A stretch of DNA of 64,000 nt, from contig OZ024744.1 in NCBI GenBank assembly GCA_964016885.1, positions 29,477,108-29,541,107 on the forward strand, read 5' to 3'. The position numbers and the translations under genes are program-made. The notes below the pieces were generated by a model. That model worked only from the letters and a program-made list of their open reading frames with translations. It was not told the origin of the DNA and did not search any database. Of this stretch, positions 37,639 through 48,610 are shown piece after piece; the first letter of the stretch is position 1; every line of letters begins with the position of its first letter. Source of the DNA: Eledone cirrhosa (taxonomy: Eukaryota; Mollusca; Cephalopoda; Octopoda; Eledonidae).

Positions 37639-37888
37639 AATAGGATTTCGCTTCGAGCATAGCTTTATACAATATGTATAAGTATTTCGTATCTCCAAGG
37701 AAATACGGTTTTAGGAAGCCGTAGCTATGCAAACACCGGGGGGGGGGGGGGGGGCTAACGCCCTCTGGTGATGTCCAGCAGAAGCAAGAGGGACTGCTGC
37801 TGCTGGACATCACCAGAGAGCGTTAGCGCCCCGGTGTTTGCATAGCTACGGCTTCCTAAAACCGTATTTCCTTGGAGATACGAAATAA
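37634..37888. repeat. Foldback element, arms about 85 bp
   Basis: ATTTCGTATCTCCAAGGAAA (37684) through CCGTAGCTATGCAAACACCG to GATGTCCAGCAG is mirrored from CTGCTGCTGGACATCACCAG to GGAGATACGAAATAATTATA at 37888. A run of G (37738-37754) in the left arm is only CCCC in the right. No coding capacity, class unknown. Confidence 0.88.
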
Positions 37889-38471
37889 TTATATATATAT
37901 ATATATATATTTTATGCGTGCGTGGGTGTGTATATGAATATGCACATATTTATAGGAGTGTATATGAGCCATTGTGTGTGTGTGTGTGTACAAGTACCCC
38001 TGTAGGGAAAGGGCTTGTTTGTGTATATATGTGTGTTTGCGAGCGAGTGTGTATCTGTGCGTGTATATATGTATATATGTATACGGATACGTGTGTGTAT
38101 CTGTGTGTGCGTGGGTGGAGGGGGGTCTATGTATATGTCTGTACGTGTTTGTGTGTACGGGTATATATACGCGTGTGCATGTGTATGCACACATGTGTGT
38201 GTGTATGTTGATGTATATAGGCATGTGGGCATGTGTCTGTGTATGTACGGGCCTCTCTGGATGCATGTATGCGTATGTTTATATGTTTATATGTTCTCCT
38301 TAAATGTGTGTATAGCAGGCGTCTATGCGTACGACTGTCATTATCTCATTATCTATGTGATTATGTGTGTGTATGTGTGTATGTGTGTGTGTGTGTGTGA
38401 GTGCGCGCGTGGTAGTATAAACTACCAAACACAGCAGTAATTTATTGAAATGTAACAGACATGGGACAGAC
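37889..38471. repeat. Degenerate (GT)n/(TATG)n low-complexity region
   Basis: About 550 bp of GTGTGTATATGTG-type sequence with scattered unique bases. It gives several Cys/Val/Tyr-rich open frames on both strands, none credible. Confidence 0.8.
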
Positions 38472-39374
<903 letters not shown>

Positions 39375-39376
39375 GG

Positions 39377-39467
39377 TTGGTGACGCGCGTTTCGCCACTG
39401 ACCAGCTCAAGGTTCGATCTGTATCGATCTGACCTGACTCTGTAATCCACGGCTCATCAGACTCCTT
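39377..39467 (-). ncRNA. Hammerhead-like ribozyme, extended stem II (PLE-F 3' region)
   Basis: On the minus strand: CTGATGA (plus 39454-39460), stem II beginning GCC and ending GGC with about 55 nt between, and GAAA (plus 39390-39393). The stem III block CGCGCGTC fits the same eight-base geometry as the other ribozymes (A-U, C-G, G-C). Stem I shows only GT/AC next to the core, then an internal loop before CATTA/TAATG. Core and stem III are good, stems I and II are uncertain. It lies 240 bp downstream of the PLE-F coding end, as expected for a pseudo-LTR. Confidence 0.55.
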
Positions 39468-39706
39468 GTAATGTTAATGGAAGAATGAATACATGCTGTA
39501 TGCTAAAGTCAGAAGTTCCAATGGTGGTCAGTAAAGATTGTTTTGATTGGTGGATTAGTTCATAGGGATGTTTTTGCCTGTAGTGTATGTGGGGGTGAAG
39601 GGTGCGACATAATATTTACAAGATATGATCTTACCATGGGTTACATGTTATAGAAGACAAATGTATTGAGTTGAGGGACGGTGTGGAAAAGCAAAGTTAG
39701 TTATCC

Positions 39707-40180
39707 CTATGTTGGGTCAGGGTTAGTGTTTGGCTCTCGGTCAAATGTTTGTGCAGTGAAGTTGGTCATTCTGGTGTGTCTGCAGTTTATTATTATGTCA
39801 GATCTTGTGTTTATGGCCGATTTCAATTTAATGATCTCAGCCGCTTCGGCCAGGCATAATCTGCAGTGGTTTTTGTCGTTGGGGAGATGTGCCACCCGTC
39901 TTTTAATTGACCACTTGATCAGGTATTCCAAGTTCTTGTCTTTGAGGTTCCAGATCAAGTCCGCCAGTTTTGTTTGGGATCGTTTGGGACTATGTATGAA
40001 GGAGCTTTTGTGGTTATTCAAGCGTTCCTTAAGCGTAGTCGATGTCGCCCCTATGAGTGCTCTTTTTGGCCCGCTATGACACCGCACCGGTAAACAATGT
40101 TTTTAACGAGGCACTCCTCGTGTAGTGGGCATTCCACCCACCTTTTGCAGTTGCAGTTGGGGGTTATGGGTTTGTTGCTA
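39707..40180 (-). pseudogene. PLE-F GIY-YIG endonuclease, C-terminal region
   Basis: Minus strand. The upstream frame has CNCKRWVECPLHEECLVKNI then VYRCGVI (about 40180-40080), the Cys cluster and GIY motif. After a frameshift near 40080 come RALIGATSTTLKERLNNHKS, TKLADLIWNLKDKNLEY, WSIKRRVAHLPNDKNHC, CLAEAAEIIKL, INTRSDIIINCRHTRM and a stop. This is the complete C-terminal half of a PLE nuclease including the last CRH tail. Its family differs from PLE-A and PLE-D by sequence. The RT part is absent, so the copy is 5'-truncated. Confidence 0.85.
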
Positions 40181-40469
40181 CGTTGTCGGCTATACGTATT
40201 CTGTGTGGAGCTGGCACGTAGGTTGTTGTGGTATGTGTGTTGTTTCGTTCTGGGATGTGCTAGTGGTTGTTTGTGGTGCTCTAATGTGTTTGCGTATTTT
40301 TGTCCTATTTGCGTGTGCTATTGTGTCGCCTAGATTTGGTGTTGTGGAGAAGGAGAATTTGACAGTGTGTCTATTAAAGAGCTTGTGGTATTTATGTGTG
40401 GGTGGGAAGGATTGGTCAAGAATACAGGTATAAATTCAACACACGACTTCATATCAAAAACCTCGCAAA

Positions 40470-40507
<38 letters not shown>

Positions 40508-40523
40508 GTAACACAAATACATA

Positions 40524-40582
<59 letters not shown>
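40181..40582. other. PLE-F upstream junction and microsatellites
   Basis: 40181-40430 has no clear protein match. At 40440-40470, ACACGACTTCATATCAAAAA and CCTCGCAAAAC match (inverted) the motif beside PLE-G at 12813-12850. (CA)n and (TA)n tracts fill 40470-40582. Confidence 0.6.
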
Positions 40583-40800
40583 GAACGATCGACTTTCGTC
40601 AAATCGAACCGAGGGAACAATGTTTCCGTTGGTCTTTCCAATTGCCAATACTATCTATCGGTCGCAACTCCAGGTAGAAGGAGCAACGTGAAATAAAGTG
40701 TCTTGCTCAAGGACATAACGCATCGCCTGGTCCAGGAATCGAACTCACAACCTTACGATTGCGAATCCAATTCTCTAACCACTCAGCCACACGCCTTCAA
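40583..40800 (-). mobile_element. Second tRNA-derived SINE family (minus)
   Basis: On the minus strand the head reads GAAGGCGTGTGGCTGAGTGG with an A-box-like TGGCTGAGTGG. The B box is GTGAGTTCGATTCC, and the body TGTCCTTGAGCAAGACACTT resembles the central domain of SINEs in many animals. It ends in CGATCGTTCCTATATA. It is unlike the SINE at 14950. Not a functional tRNA gene: no CCA-side acceptor stem pairs. Confidence 0.75.
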
Positions 40801-41010
40801 CATATATATATATATATATATATAGGATGAAAGGCAAAGTTAACTTAATAATACATATACATACACATATATTAATAACAACAATAATAATAATAATAAT
40901 AATAACAACAATAATAATAACGACAACAACAACAATAATAATATACATATACTTATATACACACACGCACACACATAAACATATCTATCTATACACACAC
41001 ACACACACGA
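40801..41010. repeat. Simple repeats (TA)n, (AAT)n, (CA)n
   Basis: Short (TA)n, then AATAATAAT/AACAAC triplets at about 40870-40942 and CACACA tracts up to 41008. Confidence 0.88.
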
Positions 41011-41016
41011 TAGCAA

Positions 41017-41286
41017 CTAACAGTGCTGCGATCGAATGTGGCTTTTTAGCCCAGCCAATGATCTAAAATGTCTTGCACAGAGTCGGCAATCAAAACATTC
41101 ACTGGGAATAGTCGGCTGTGGTTGGAGTTCGTGTACTTTTGCATGTCGCTTGAGCCCTCCTGCTGATTTACATTCTCTACCACATGTTTGGCAAGCATGA
41201 TGAGTAGCATCTCTAACAGCAGCCTGGTAGTCAACCACTGGTCTTACTTTATGACTGCGAAGATGCATACATATAATAAACACCAC
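41017..41286 (-). pseudogene. Zinc-finger C-terminus, probably of a non-LTR retrotransposon
   Basis: The minus-strand frame has two C2H2-like fingers: CQTCGRECKSAGGLKRHAKVH-type and FDCRLCARHFRSLAGLKSH followed by IRSQH. C-x2-C...L..H-x3-4-H is complete in both. As I recall, such G-L-K-x-H fingers occur at the ends of LINE polyproteins in molluscs, and the surroundings hold only repeats. A host C2H2 exon cannot be excluded: the frame opens near 41286 without a convincing splice site and stops at TAG just after the second finger. Confidence 0.5.
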
Positions 41287-41353
41287 AATATAATTATTTC
41301 AATACGGAAATTTTCGAGAAACTAGATGATTCTTGACAGAAACACCTAGCTCG

Positions 41354-41518
<165 letters not shown>

Positions 41519-41689
41519 CCATAAACCCTCCATCTCAACTTTTGAAAAGCATAAGAACTGTGAAACCGGTAAAGGAAACAAATAAATATTCTTAAAAAGA
41601 CTCCAGTTGCATTTTCGATTTCATCTTTTTTCCTTATACTTTCACTTGTGTAGGACATTTTTTCATGTTAAAAAAACCTTATATATATA

Positions 41690-41880
41690 TAACGAAGGAG
41701 ATGTGGTGAGGAACCAGATGAACCATAACGCACCAGAGTATTCAATACTTAGGTTAGTAGAGTGGGTAATAGCAAAAGGTTTAACCCCGACGGCAGAGCT
41801 CAAGCCGTTTCGACGACTATTTCTGGACTCCAGAAATAGGCGACGAAACGGCTTGAGCTCTGACGTCGGGGTTAAACATT
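41690..41880. repeat. Foldback with palindromic core, copy 1 (GACGGCAGAGCTCAAGCCGT)
   Basis: 41779-41828 (GTTTAACCCCGACGGCAGAG, CTCAAGCCGTTTCGACGACT, ATTTCTGGA) is mirrored directly by 41829-41875 with few differences. The left flank (GAACCAGATGAACCATAACG, CACCAGAGTATTCAATACTT) is shared with 49850-49910. (TA)n lies on both sides. No coding capacity. Confidence 0.88.
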
Positions 41881-41882
41881 TT

Positions 41883-41884
<2 letters not shown>

Positions 41885-41936
<52 letters not shown>

Positions 41937-42088
41937 GGAGGTGAGTTTTATTGTAGTACAATAAAGCAATGCAGATATCGGATAAGAAGCACTCTACAGT
42001 TTGTAAACACAATTATTATTGCATGATGATGTTTGTTTTTGAAATGCGCATAATAAAATACATGGAACTCCTTTAACCATCTTTTGAT

Positions 42089-42139
<51 letters not shown>

Positions 42140-42140
42140 C
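41885..42140. other. Two (TA)n tracts with unrecognised sequence between
   Basis: (TA)n at 41885-41932 and 42091-42137. The 150 bp between them are unrecognised. Confidence 0.6.
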
Positions 42141-42270
42141 ATATCTCAGTGTGTTTGGCCTTTAACGTATGTTGTAGCTCTGATTCATATGAATCATCGA
42201 GCGCTTGCCACACATCTCGAAAGTTGTTTTTCGTTAATTCCTGAGCTGAATACGATTCTCGGTAATTTTA

Positions 42271-42326
<56 letters not shown>

Positions 42327-43020
42327 CTAGCAGAATGGCCCGGCGTTGCTCGGGCTTCTAAACATAGATTGGCATGTATATCCCTCCTTTCTGAAACCGT
42401 ACAGAGAAGTACAGAATACCTCGGCCTGGGGATGATGTCTACATTTTTGTGCTTAGGCAAATAATTTTCCTTTAAGATTTTTCAAAAGCATGTAATTGCG
42501 TTCTCTCTCTTTTTTTGTGTTTGCTGCTGTTGGTGTGATAGCAGCCGTTGGTGGTACTACTAACACAATCCCGTCCTTCTTCAGCCAATTGTGTATATCC
42601 CCTTTTGCCTCGTCTACCTAAACAATGATTGTAGCACCTCCTTGTACACAATGCTCCTTGTTATTCCGTGTCGGGCATATGCAAAGAGATTTGTCTTGCT
42701 TCCCACTCTTGAGTAGCCAACGTATAGTTGCCCGTGTGAAAAACATGACTCTTCCAAAAGAAGACCAGCAACAGCTAAGGTCAGACACTGGGATTTGTTG
42801 ATAGACATTGCAAAGCTGACACGGTCCGGTGAATGGTTCGTTGGTTGTCTGTTTCAAGTGCTCTTGTGGTGGCATTACGTTCAGCATCTTGCGACCGTCG
42901 AATAGCAGATTCCACTGACGATTCGTTTGCCACCTTGTTCCTTTTCTTGCCGATTTCGCAGTATTTCGGCCAATGGAGTATCTCTTCCTTCGAGTCATGA
43001 CCTAAAAGCAGGACGAAGTA
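42327..43020 (-). mobile_element. 5'-truncated Helitron, 3' end
   Basis: Minus-strand terminus CTAG (plus 42327-42330) next to T. A perfect 5-bp hairpin GCCCG/CGGGC (plus 42338-42342 and 42351-42355) lies eight bases before it. Helicase C-terminal coding follows upstream (42617-43020). The element then runs into unrelated sequence with a SINE fragment at 43088. It shares its terminal block with the copies at 10823 and 58067. Confidence 0.85.
42617..43020 (-). pseudogene. Helitron Pif1-type helicase, C-terminal fragment
   Basis: The minus-strand frame has MSINKSQCLTLAVAGLLLEE, then SCFSHGQLYVGYSRVGSKTN and LFAYARHGITRSIVYKEVLQ. These are the last helicase motifs of Helitron Pif1-like proteins: the (M)TINKSQG motif, here SINKSQC, and the SHGQLYVxxSRV arginine-containing motif. 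Upstream of 42800 the frame is shifted (QLCNVYQQIPVSDL is the same region in another frame). The Walker motifs are absent. Confidence 0.85.
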
Positions 43021-43087
43021 CACTAAGACTAACTGGTAGAGTAAGGAGTAAGCTCGTCAGTGATACATGTGATTTCCGAACTGTTGA

Positions 43088-43120
43088 CTATGTAATTGCT
43101 GGCCTTGTGCCAAAAGTAGT
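43088..43120 (+). mobile_element. SINE tail fragment
   Basis: Only GTAATTGCTGGCCTTGTGCC followed by AAAAGTAG remains. Confidence 0.6.
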
Positions 43121-43264
43121 GGGACTTTTTGAGTGGCATATCGGTAGTAACAATGACGATAAGCCGTCTGTGCTTTCGTGAAATAAATACGTTTGTTTAT
43201 ATTTTGTTTTTGTGTATGCAAAAATATCTGTACAGAATATATAATTATATATATATATACATTA

Positions 43265-43930
43265 AAATAACAGATTGAAGTTTAAGCAAAGAATCGTTGC
43301 TTTCACCCTTAACAGGAACTTCTGAAACTAGAAAATTCAATCTGTGTACGCAGAAGTAAATATTTCGAAAAACGTTGCAACCGAACGAAAACAGGAAGAC
43401 GATACTTTGGTTCGTGAAGACGTTCAATGGCAATGAACGGAAAATAGCGAAGATAATACGTCAGCAATAAGAACAATGTTTTCATAATGTCGTAATGCAG
43501 ACAGCCAGACATACAGACAGATATTATAAGGGCGCGACGTTATAGCTATATATCTAAACTATAATAAAGGAAGGTATGCGGGATTGCGTACGGTTTATAA
43601 TTTTTATCCCTTTAGTAACATAAGTTGGATTACTTTGAATAAATAATAAATGAATATTACATAATTTATCTACTAAATTTCGTGGTTGTTGGTTAAATAT
43701 ATTTTGTTTATTTAAAGATTCACTTATTTAACATTTCTGAAATGTCAATACTTCCGATTGGCCATCGCTTAAATAAACATACCAATTTTCTCTCACTAAT
43801 TTTCTCCTAATGCAGTTTATATATAATATCGTCTTTTTTTAATGTATCCTGAATTACGTTACTGATTAAATAAGACAGTGTAACGCAGTCTTCGTTCAAT
43901 TTCTGTGGGGTGGTTTTTCTGCTAGTCTAT
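43265..43930. repeat. Dispersed repeat, inverted counterpart of 31280-32150
   Basis: Contains AATATTTCGAAAAACGTTGC, ACGAAAACAGGAAGACGATA and AGTTGGATTACTTTGAATAA in inverted order relative to 31280-32150. The left part also matches 57400-57560. 43500-43560 carries ATTATAAGGGCGCGACGTTA, related to 18190 and 18900. No reading frame is credible. Confidence 0.7.
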
Positions 43931-44069
43931 CTAAAAAGACACTAAGAAAGACAGAGTTCGATAACCGGCACCTAACACCCCTTTAACAACAGAAAATTGA
44001 AAAATACATATATATATGTGTGTGTATACACCCCCCCCCCCACACACACACACACGCACACACACACAT

Positions 44070-44161
<92 letters not shown>
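43931..44161. repeat. (CA)n and (TA)n compound microsatellite
   Basis: C-run at about 44030, (CA)n to 44103 with interruptions, then (TA)n to 44161. Confidence 0.92.
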
Positions 44162-44164
<3 letters not shown>

Positions 44165-44667
44165 ATTAGAGAGTGCACAACACAATATACTCCATTACCA
44201 AAGGTTTCAAGAGCCTAGACAATATTAACATACGTCTAGTTCGTTCATCAGATAAAAAAAGTTATAAATATATGAAAATCGGGAAAGAAAGTGAAATTTT
44301 ATTAAAATTGAAAGTGAGGCTGGAAAATATAACGGAATATATACATAAGAAAACATATATATAAAAACATTATATAAAATTATAAAAATTAGGAAACTCA
44401 TGTGTACATACATACACAAAGTAAACATGTATGTATATATATATACAGCGAATACATATACGTGTGCACATACATATGCGACAGACACATACGTATTAAC
44501 ACACTCGCCTACATACGTATACATACGTATAATATATATATACAGATATAATTTTTTTTTTTTTTTTTTTTTTAGTGCATGTTGGTTGTTTGCTGACACC
44601 TCAGTATGCAGATTGGAGCACTCGACGAAGTGCGCAGGTTGGTTTGGTTACTCCGGAGTAATGTAAA
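44162..44667. other. No gene recognised; T-run at 44552-44573
   Basis: AT-rich sequence with ACATACATATGCG-like degenerate repeats at 44400-44530 and a 22-base T-run at 44552-44573. Nothing recognised. Confidence 0.5.
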
Positions 44668-44708
44668 ATAAACTAAAATAAATAAGTCAAATTTTGGCTT
44701 CGTTTATT

Positions 44709-44763
44709 ACTGCTATATATATTTCGGTGACAGCCATCTTTGGCTGTGACCTCTTCAGGCAGT
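44709..44763 (-). ncRNA. Hammerhead ribozyme, PLE-C left arm
   Basis: On the minus strand: stem I is ACTGC (plus 44759-44763) with GCAGT (plus 44709-44713), and the core is CTGAAGA (plus 44752-44758). Stem II is GGTCACAGCC with GGCTGTCACC around AAAGAT, with the C-C mismatch at the fourth pair. GAAA is plus 44722-44725. Stem III lies in TATATATA. Predicted cleavage is between plus 44714 and 44713. The stem I and stem III sequences equal those of PLE-A. Confidence 0.88.
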
Positions 44764-45103
44764 CCGAATTAGTGTGGTATAGACGAGTACACATGTTGTT
44801 GAGGTGTTAACTTTGTCAATACTTTGATATGCCCAGTTCCTGGTTGGGTTGTTATTTCTATGAGGAACTGGAGTCATATGAATTTAAAAACAAACGAATT
44901 TCAGCGTCAAAGGACATCCTCCCCTTCCATTGGTCAGTTGTAAGAACATTCCTCAGTCAAAAGTCTATAGAAATTCTTTATGAGGTGAGGCAATCTGTAA
45001 TGGTTGTTTTTGTTATTGTTAAGTACATCTGACCTCTACCCTTATGTTGATAGTGGTGTTGGTGCTGGGGTCAGACTTAATTCCCGCTGCTGTTGATTTT
45101 AGT

Positions 45104-45480
45104 AATGAATGCCTTAGGAAGGACCTAATATACGGATGTAGAGTAAAAACCCCCAACTCTGAACACCTCGACATAGGAGCCACATCAACGAACTTTAAAG
45201 ACCGTTGGTATAACCATCGCCATTCCTTCAACAAGGAGGTCAAAAGGAAAAGTACGGCTCTTTCCGACCTGATCTGGAAGCTTAAGCAGGACAGGACCTC
45301 GTACTCTCTAGCCTGGTCCTAAATCAGGAAAGTACCACCTGATAAAGGAGGATCTGGCATCTGCAAACTATGTCTGAGTGAGACCCTCGAGATACTAAGA
45401 GGTGATAAACCTCAGAACCGACTTCTTCGGGACATGTAGACACCTCAGGGCTGGGACCTTCCTCAAGTTATATGGAAAGT
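45104..45480 (+). pseudogene. PLE-C GIY-YIG endonuclease fragment
   Basis: The plus-strand frame has NECLRKDLIYGCRVKTPNSE, HLDIGATSTNFKDRWYNHRH, SFNKEVKRKSTALSDLIWKL and SYSLAWS, then TAA. After the stop the same frame continues IRKVPPDKGGSGICKLCLSE and LEILRG. Relative to PLE-A, the second tyrosine of the Y-I-G motif is aspartate here (HLDIG against HHYIG), which would affect catalysis. RT is absent. It begins exactly at the inner edge of the left arm, so it is 5'-truncated. Confidence 0.85.
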
Positions 45481-45720
45481 AACAACACACTGGGATGTGA
45501 ACTCCCCTCAAGCTATAGGGACTTCTCCAGAACATGTAGACACCTCTGGGCCTGACCTCCCTCAAGCTACATGGACAGTAACAACACAATAGGTTGGAAC
45601 TCCCCCCAAGCCATAGGGGACCCATCCGGGCAGACACCTCAGGGCCGGGACCTTCCTCAAGCTATACGGATAAAAACAAAACATTGGGATGGGAACTTCC
45701 CTCTAGCTTTAGGACAGCAT
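45436..45720. repeat. Three tandem copies of the PLE C-terminal tail (about 100 bp each)
   Basis: AGACACCTCAGGGCTGGGAC followed by CTTCCTCAAG occurs at about 45439. Variant copies start near 45539 and 45630. Each unit contains the DNA that encodes (A)CRHLRTGTFLKLYG in PLE-A (24265-24315), then AACAACACA and TGGGAACTTCC. Coding is lost. It is local tandem amplification of the end of the gene. Confidence 0.8.
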
Positions 45721-45799
45721 TCCCACCATATCACTGCCCCGATCGACCCCGGTGACAACACATACCTATGCATATGCCCAAACATGGATACTGTTATTT

Positions 45800-46060
45800 A
45801 ATGTTAAGATTATTTAAGATTGTACATACACAGATACTTACATGTGTGTGTGCGGGTGGGTGGGTGCGCGTGGGCATGTGGGTGGGTGTATGTAAGTGTA
45901 CCTGTGTGTATGCGTGTGTGGGTGTGGGGGATTGGAGTGTGGGGGTACGGGAAGGGGGGGGTGAGTGTGTGTGTATGTGTGTGTGTGGGAGTGTGCATAG
46001 GTGATGCAACTGGACCTGTGCCTGTGCGTGTGTGCCTGGAACGATGCGAGTTGACAGATA
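45800..46060. repeat. Degenerate (GTGGGTG)n low-complexity region
   Basis: G/T-rich sequence with GTGGGTGGGTG and GTGTGTATG motifs. Open frames on both strands here are artefacts. Confidence 0.8.
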
Positions 46061-46214
46061 CGAATATGAGCTCCATGCCAAAATGGGAACTGTAGTCCTC
46101 CGCATTTCCCGATTTCGACACCCGGGTTATGGGCTATACACTCCCCCCTTGTCTCACCTGCTCTTAATACGCAACACACCATGATAGTCTAGGGATTGAT
46201 TCTGACACAGCCTT

Positions 46215-47400
46215 TCTAATTTGGCCAGCATCTTCCAAATATTTCTAACTTTGAGATTGGTTATAACACACACATATTTTATTTGAATATCCTATTTTAT
46301 TCTTCTATCATCGTATTCCTTCTACCATTTTATCATTTTTTTTGTTTACTTATTTGCTTATATTATATTATTTTTTCTATCTTATTTTATTTCATTTTAC
46401 TCTACTTTACTTTTTATTTCTTTATTTTATTCTTATCTTTTAGTCTTTTACATTTTCATATCATTCTATTGTTCTCTTCTTTTTTTAATTTTTAATTTTT
46501 ATTTTTTAGTTTTTACTTACTTCTTATTTTCTTCATTTTATTGCCTTTTATTTCTTCATATGCTTGCCCCCCTCCCCCCACCACGAGAAATAGTGGCAGG
46601 ATGGATGCCAACACACACACAGATCCTCCTAAAATCAGCAGCAGTAAGACTTAAGCTGACCGCAGCACCAACACCAATACCAACATAAGGGTAGAGGTCA
46701 GGCGTACTTAACAATAGCAAAAACAAACACTACAGACCGCCTCACTTCAGAAAGAATTTCTATAGACTTTTGACTGAGGAATGCTCTCACAACTGACCAA
46801 TGGGAGGAGAGGATCTTCCAAATCTTTCTAACTTTGAGATTGGTTATAACACACACACATTTTATTGGATTATCTTATTTTATTCTTTTATCATCTTATT
46901 CGTTCTACCATTTTATCTTCTTTTTGTTTACTTTTTTGTTTATTTATTTGCTTATATTATCTTGTATTATTTTATTTTAGTCTATCTTATTTTATCTTAT
47001 TTTATTTTACTCTACTTTTCTTTATTTTATTCGTATTTTTTAGTCTTTTACCTTTTCATTTCATTCTAATGTTTTTTTTTTATTATTTATTATTTCTTTC
47101 TTATTTTTTATTTTCTTCATCTTATTGCCTCTTATTCCTTCATATGCTTGGCACCACCCTCACACGACGAGAAATGGTGGCAGGATAGATGCCAATACAC
47201 ACACACAGATCCTCCTAAAATCAACAGCAGCAGGAATTAAGTCTGACCCCAGCACCAACACAACTACCAACATAAGGGTAGAGGTCAGATGTACTTAACA
47301 ATAACAAAAACAACCACTACAGATTGCCTCGCCTCAGAAAGAATTTCTATAGACTTTTGGCTGAGGAATGTTCTTACAACTGACCAATGGGAGGAGAAGA
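46215..47400. repeat. Tandem duplication with about 586-bp period, inside PLE-C
   Basis: 46215-46813 and 46814-47400 repeat the same series: TTCCAAATATTTCTAACTTT, a long TATTTTATTC pyrimidine-rich stretch, CACGAGAAATAGTGGCAGGA, then ACCAACATAAGGGTAGAGGT and ACTGACCAATGGGAGGAGA. The second copy leads into the right pseudo-LTR, so part of that pseudo-LTR was duplicated. Confidence 0.82.
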
Positions 47401-47550
47401 TGTCCTTTGACGCTGAAATTCGTTTGTTTAATTTCATATGACTCAGTTCCTCATAGAAACAACAACCCACCCAGGAACTGGGCATATCAGCGTATTGAAA
47501 AAGTTAACACCTCAACAACATGTGTACTCGTCTCTACCACACTAATTCGG

Positions 47551-47605
47551 ACTGCCTGAAGAGGTCACAACCAAAGATGGCTGTCACCGAAATATATATA
47601 GCAGT
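47551..47605 (+). ncRNA. Hammerhead ribozyme, PLE-C right arm
   Basis: Stem I is ACTGC (47551-47555) with GCAGT (47601-47605), and the core is CTGAAGA (47556-47562). Stem II is GGTCACAACC with GGCTGTCACC, which keeps the C-C mismatch and adds one A-C mismatch relative to the left copy. GAAA is 47589-47592. Predicted cleavage is between A47600 and G47601. Confidence 0.85.
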
Positions 47606-47657
47606 AATAAACGAAGCCAAATTTTAAATATTTGACTTATTTATTTATTTTAGTTTG

Positions 47658-47658
<1 letters not shown>

Positions 47659-47741
<83 letters not shown>
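47659..47741. repeat. (TA)n microsatellite
   Basis: Pure TA tract of about 80 bp at the end of PLE-C. Confidence 0.95.
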
Positions 47742-47744
<3 letters not shown>

Positions 47745-47805
47745 AACGAGTAGGACCCCGACGGCTGAGCTCAAGCCGTTTCGACGGCTAGTTCTGGACT
47801 AAATG
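47742..47805 (+). repeat. Half copy of the palindromic foldback family
   Basis: CCCGACGGCTGAGCTCAAGC, CGTTTCGACGGCTAGTTCTG: one arm of the foldback seen at 41779 and 49925. The second arm is missing. Confidence 0.75.
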
Positions 47806-48400
47806 AACATTTTTATCCTGGTACATGAATAGCCGAGCTTCCCAGGGGGTAATTCCATATATGGTAAAAGTGATTGTCACAAGGATTGGTCAAAAGTTTG
47901 TTGTTGAGACACATCATTCTATCATGGCAATTTGTGGAAGGAAGGGGTAGCTGAACCTGCCAGTAGAAGAAAGAGGGAGAGGGAGGGGAGGAAACCCAGC
48001 CGTGCGTTGATAGTGCCAACGACAGCAGGATCCTAAGGGCAGGAGGTGAAGAAAGTATAATAGGGAGGCGGAGGAGGAGGAAGTAGAAACAGTAAGTAAA
48101 TCAATATAGAGTAAATATATAGAAGAATAATAAGAATGTTAAAAATTTGAAAAAAATTTCTGGTTACTATTCCCTTACCACCATCATCAAGTCTCTCACT
48201 GGTACTGCTAAACTATAGAGAAGTTTACTAGGTGTGTTGGAATTGTAGTGAGAGAATTTTATGAGTTAGTAGTAATCAACCGAATCTATCTTACAGTGAC
48301 GGGTCAACAAGTAGGGGGCCAAAATACTAAAGAAACTACTACGAAATAATAATTCAGAGTCCCGAAACTAATACGAGATAATAATTCAGAATCCCGAAAA
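47806..48400. other. No gene recognised
   Basis: About 600 bp with purine-rich stretches (GAAAGAGGGAGAGGGAGGGG near 47968). No protein, SINE or ribozyme signal. Confidence 0.5.
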
Positions 48401-48404
48401 AGAA

Positions 48405-48520
48405 TACTAATACTATATATAAGGGTACGGCTACGATACAAAAATTCGTACGAGCATCTATGTAGTTTGTATTAGAATTTTAGTATCGTAGCGGTACCCT
48501 TATATATAGTATTAGAGGTT
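48405..48520. repeat. Short foldback, 35-bp arms
   Basis: AATACTATATATAAGGGTAC followed by GGCTACGATAC at 48408-48438 is mirrored by GTATCGTAGC and GGTACCCTTATATATAGTAT at 48485-48517, with a 46-bp spacer. It is small enough to be a MITE or a structured RNA, but no TSD is obvious. Confidence 0.85.
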
Positions 48521-48610
48521 ACCTATTACAAAGTCGGCAAGTGGGGTGTTACAGCCCTTGTCTATCCCCCCCTCCCCGGGTCATTATGGGGTTTGAGGGC
48601 GAGGTAAGTC

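Larger units (their letters stand above)
44668..47658 (+). mobile_element. Penelope-like element PLE-C with inverted pseudo-LTRs
   Basis: Left arm 44668-45105 and right arm 47208-47658 are inverted copies: for example TTTGGCTTCGTTTATTACTG at left against CAGTAATAAACGAAGCCAAA at right, and CATCTGACCTCTACCCTTAT at left near 45027. They enclose a PLE C-terminal coding fragment on the plus strand and non-coding duplications. Each arm carries a hammerhead, and the two point outward. (TA)n follows on the right. Confidence 0.82.

Noticed and set aside
41017..41286. Host C2H2 transcription factor
   Set aside because: Only two fingers of LINE-type GLKxH pattern, no flanking exons, repeats on both sides; kept as a probable LINE remnant instead.
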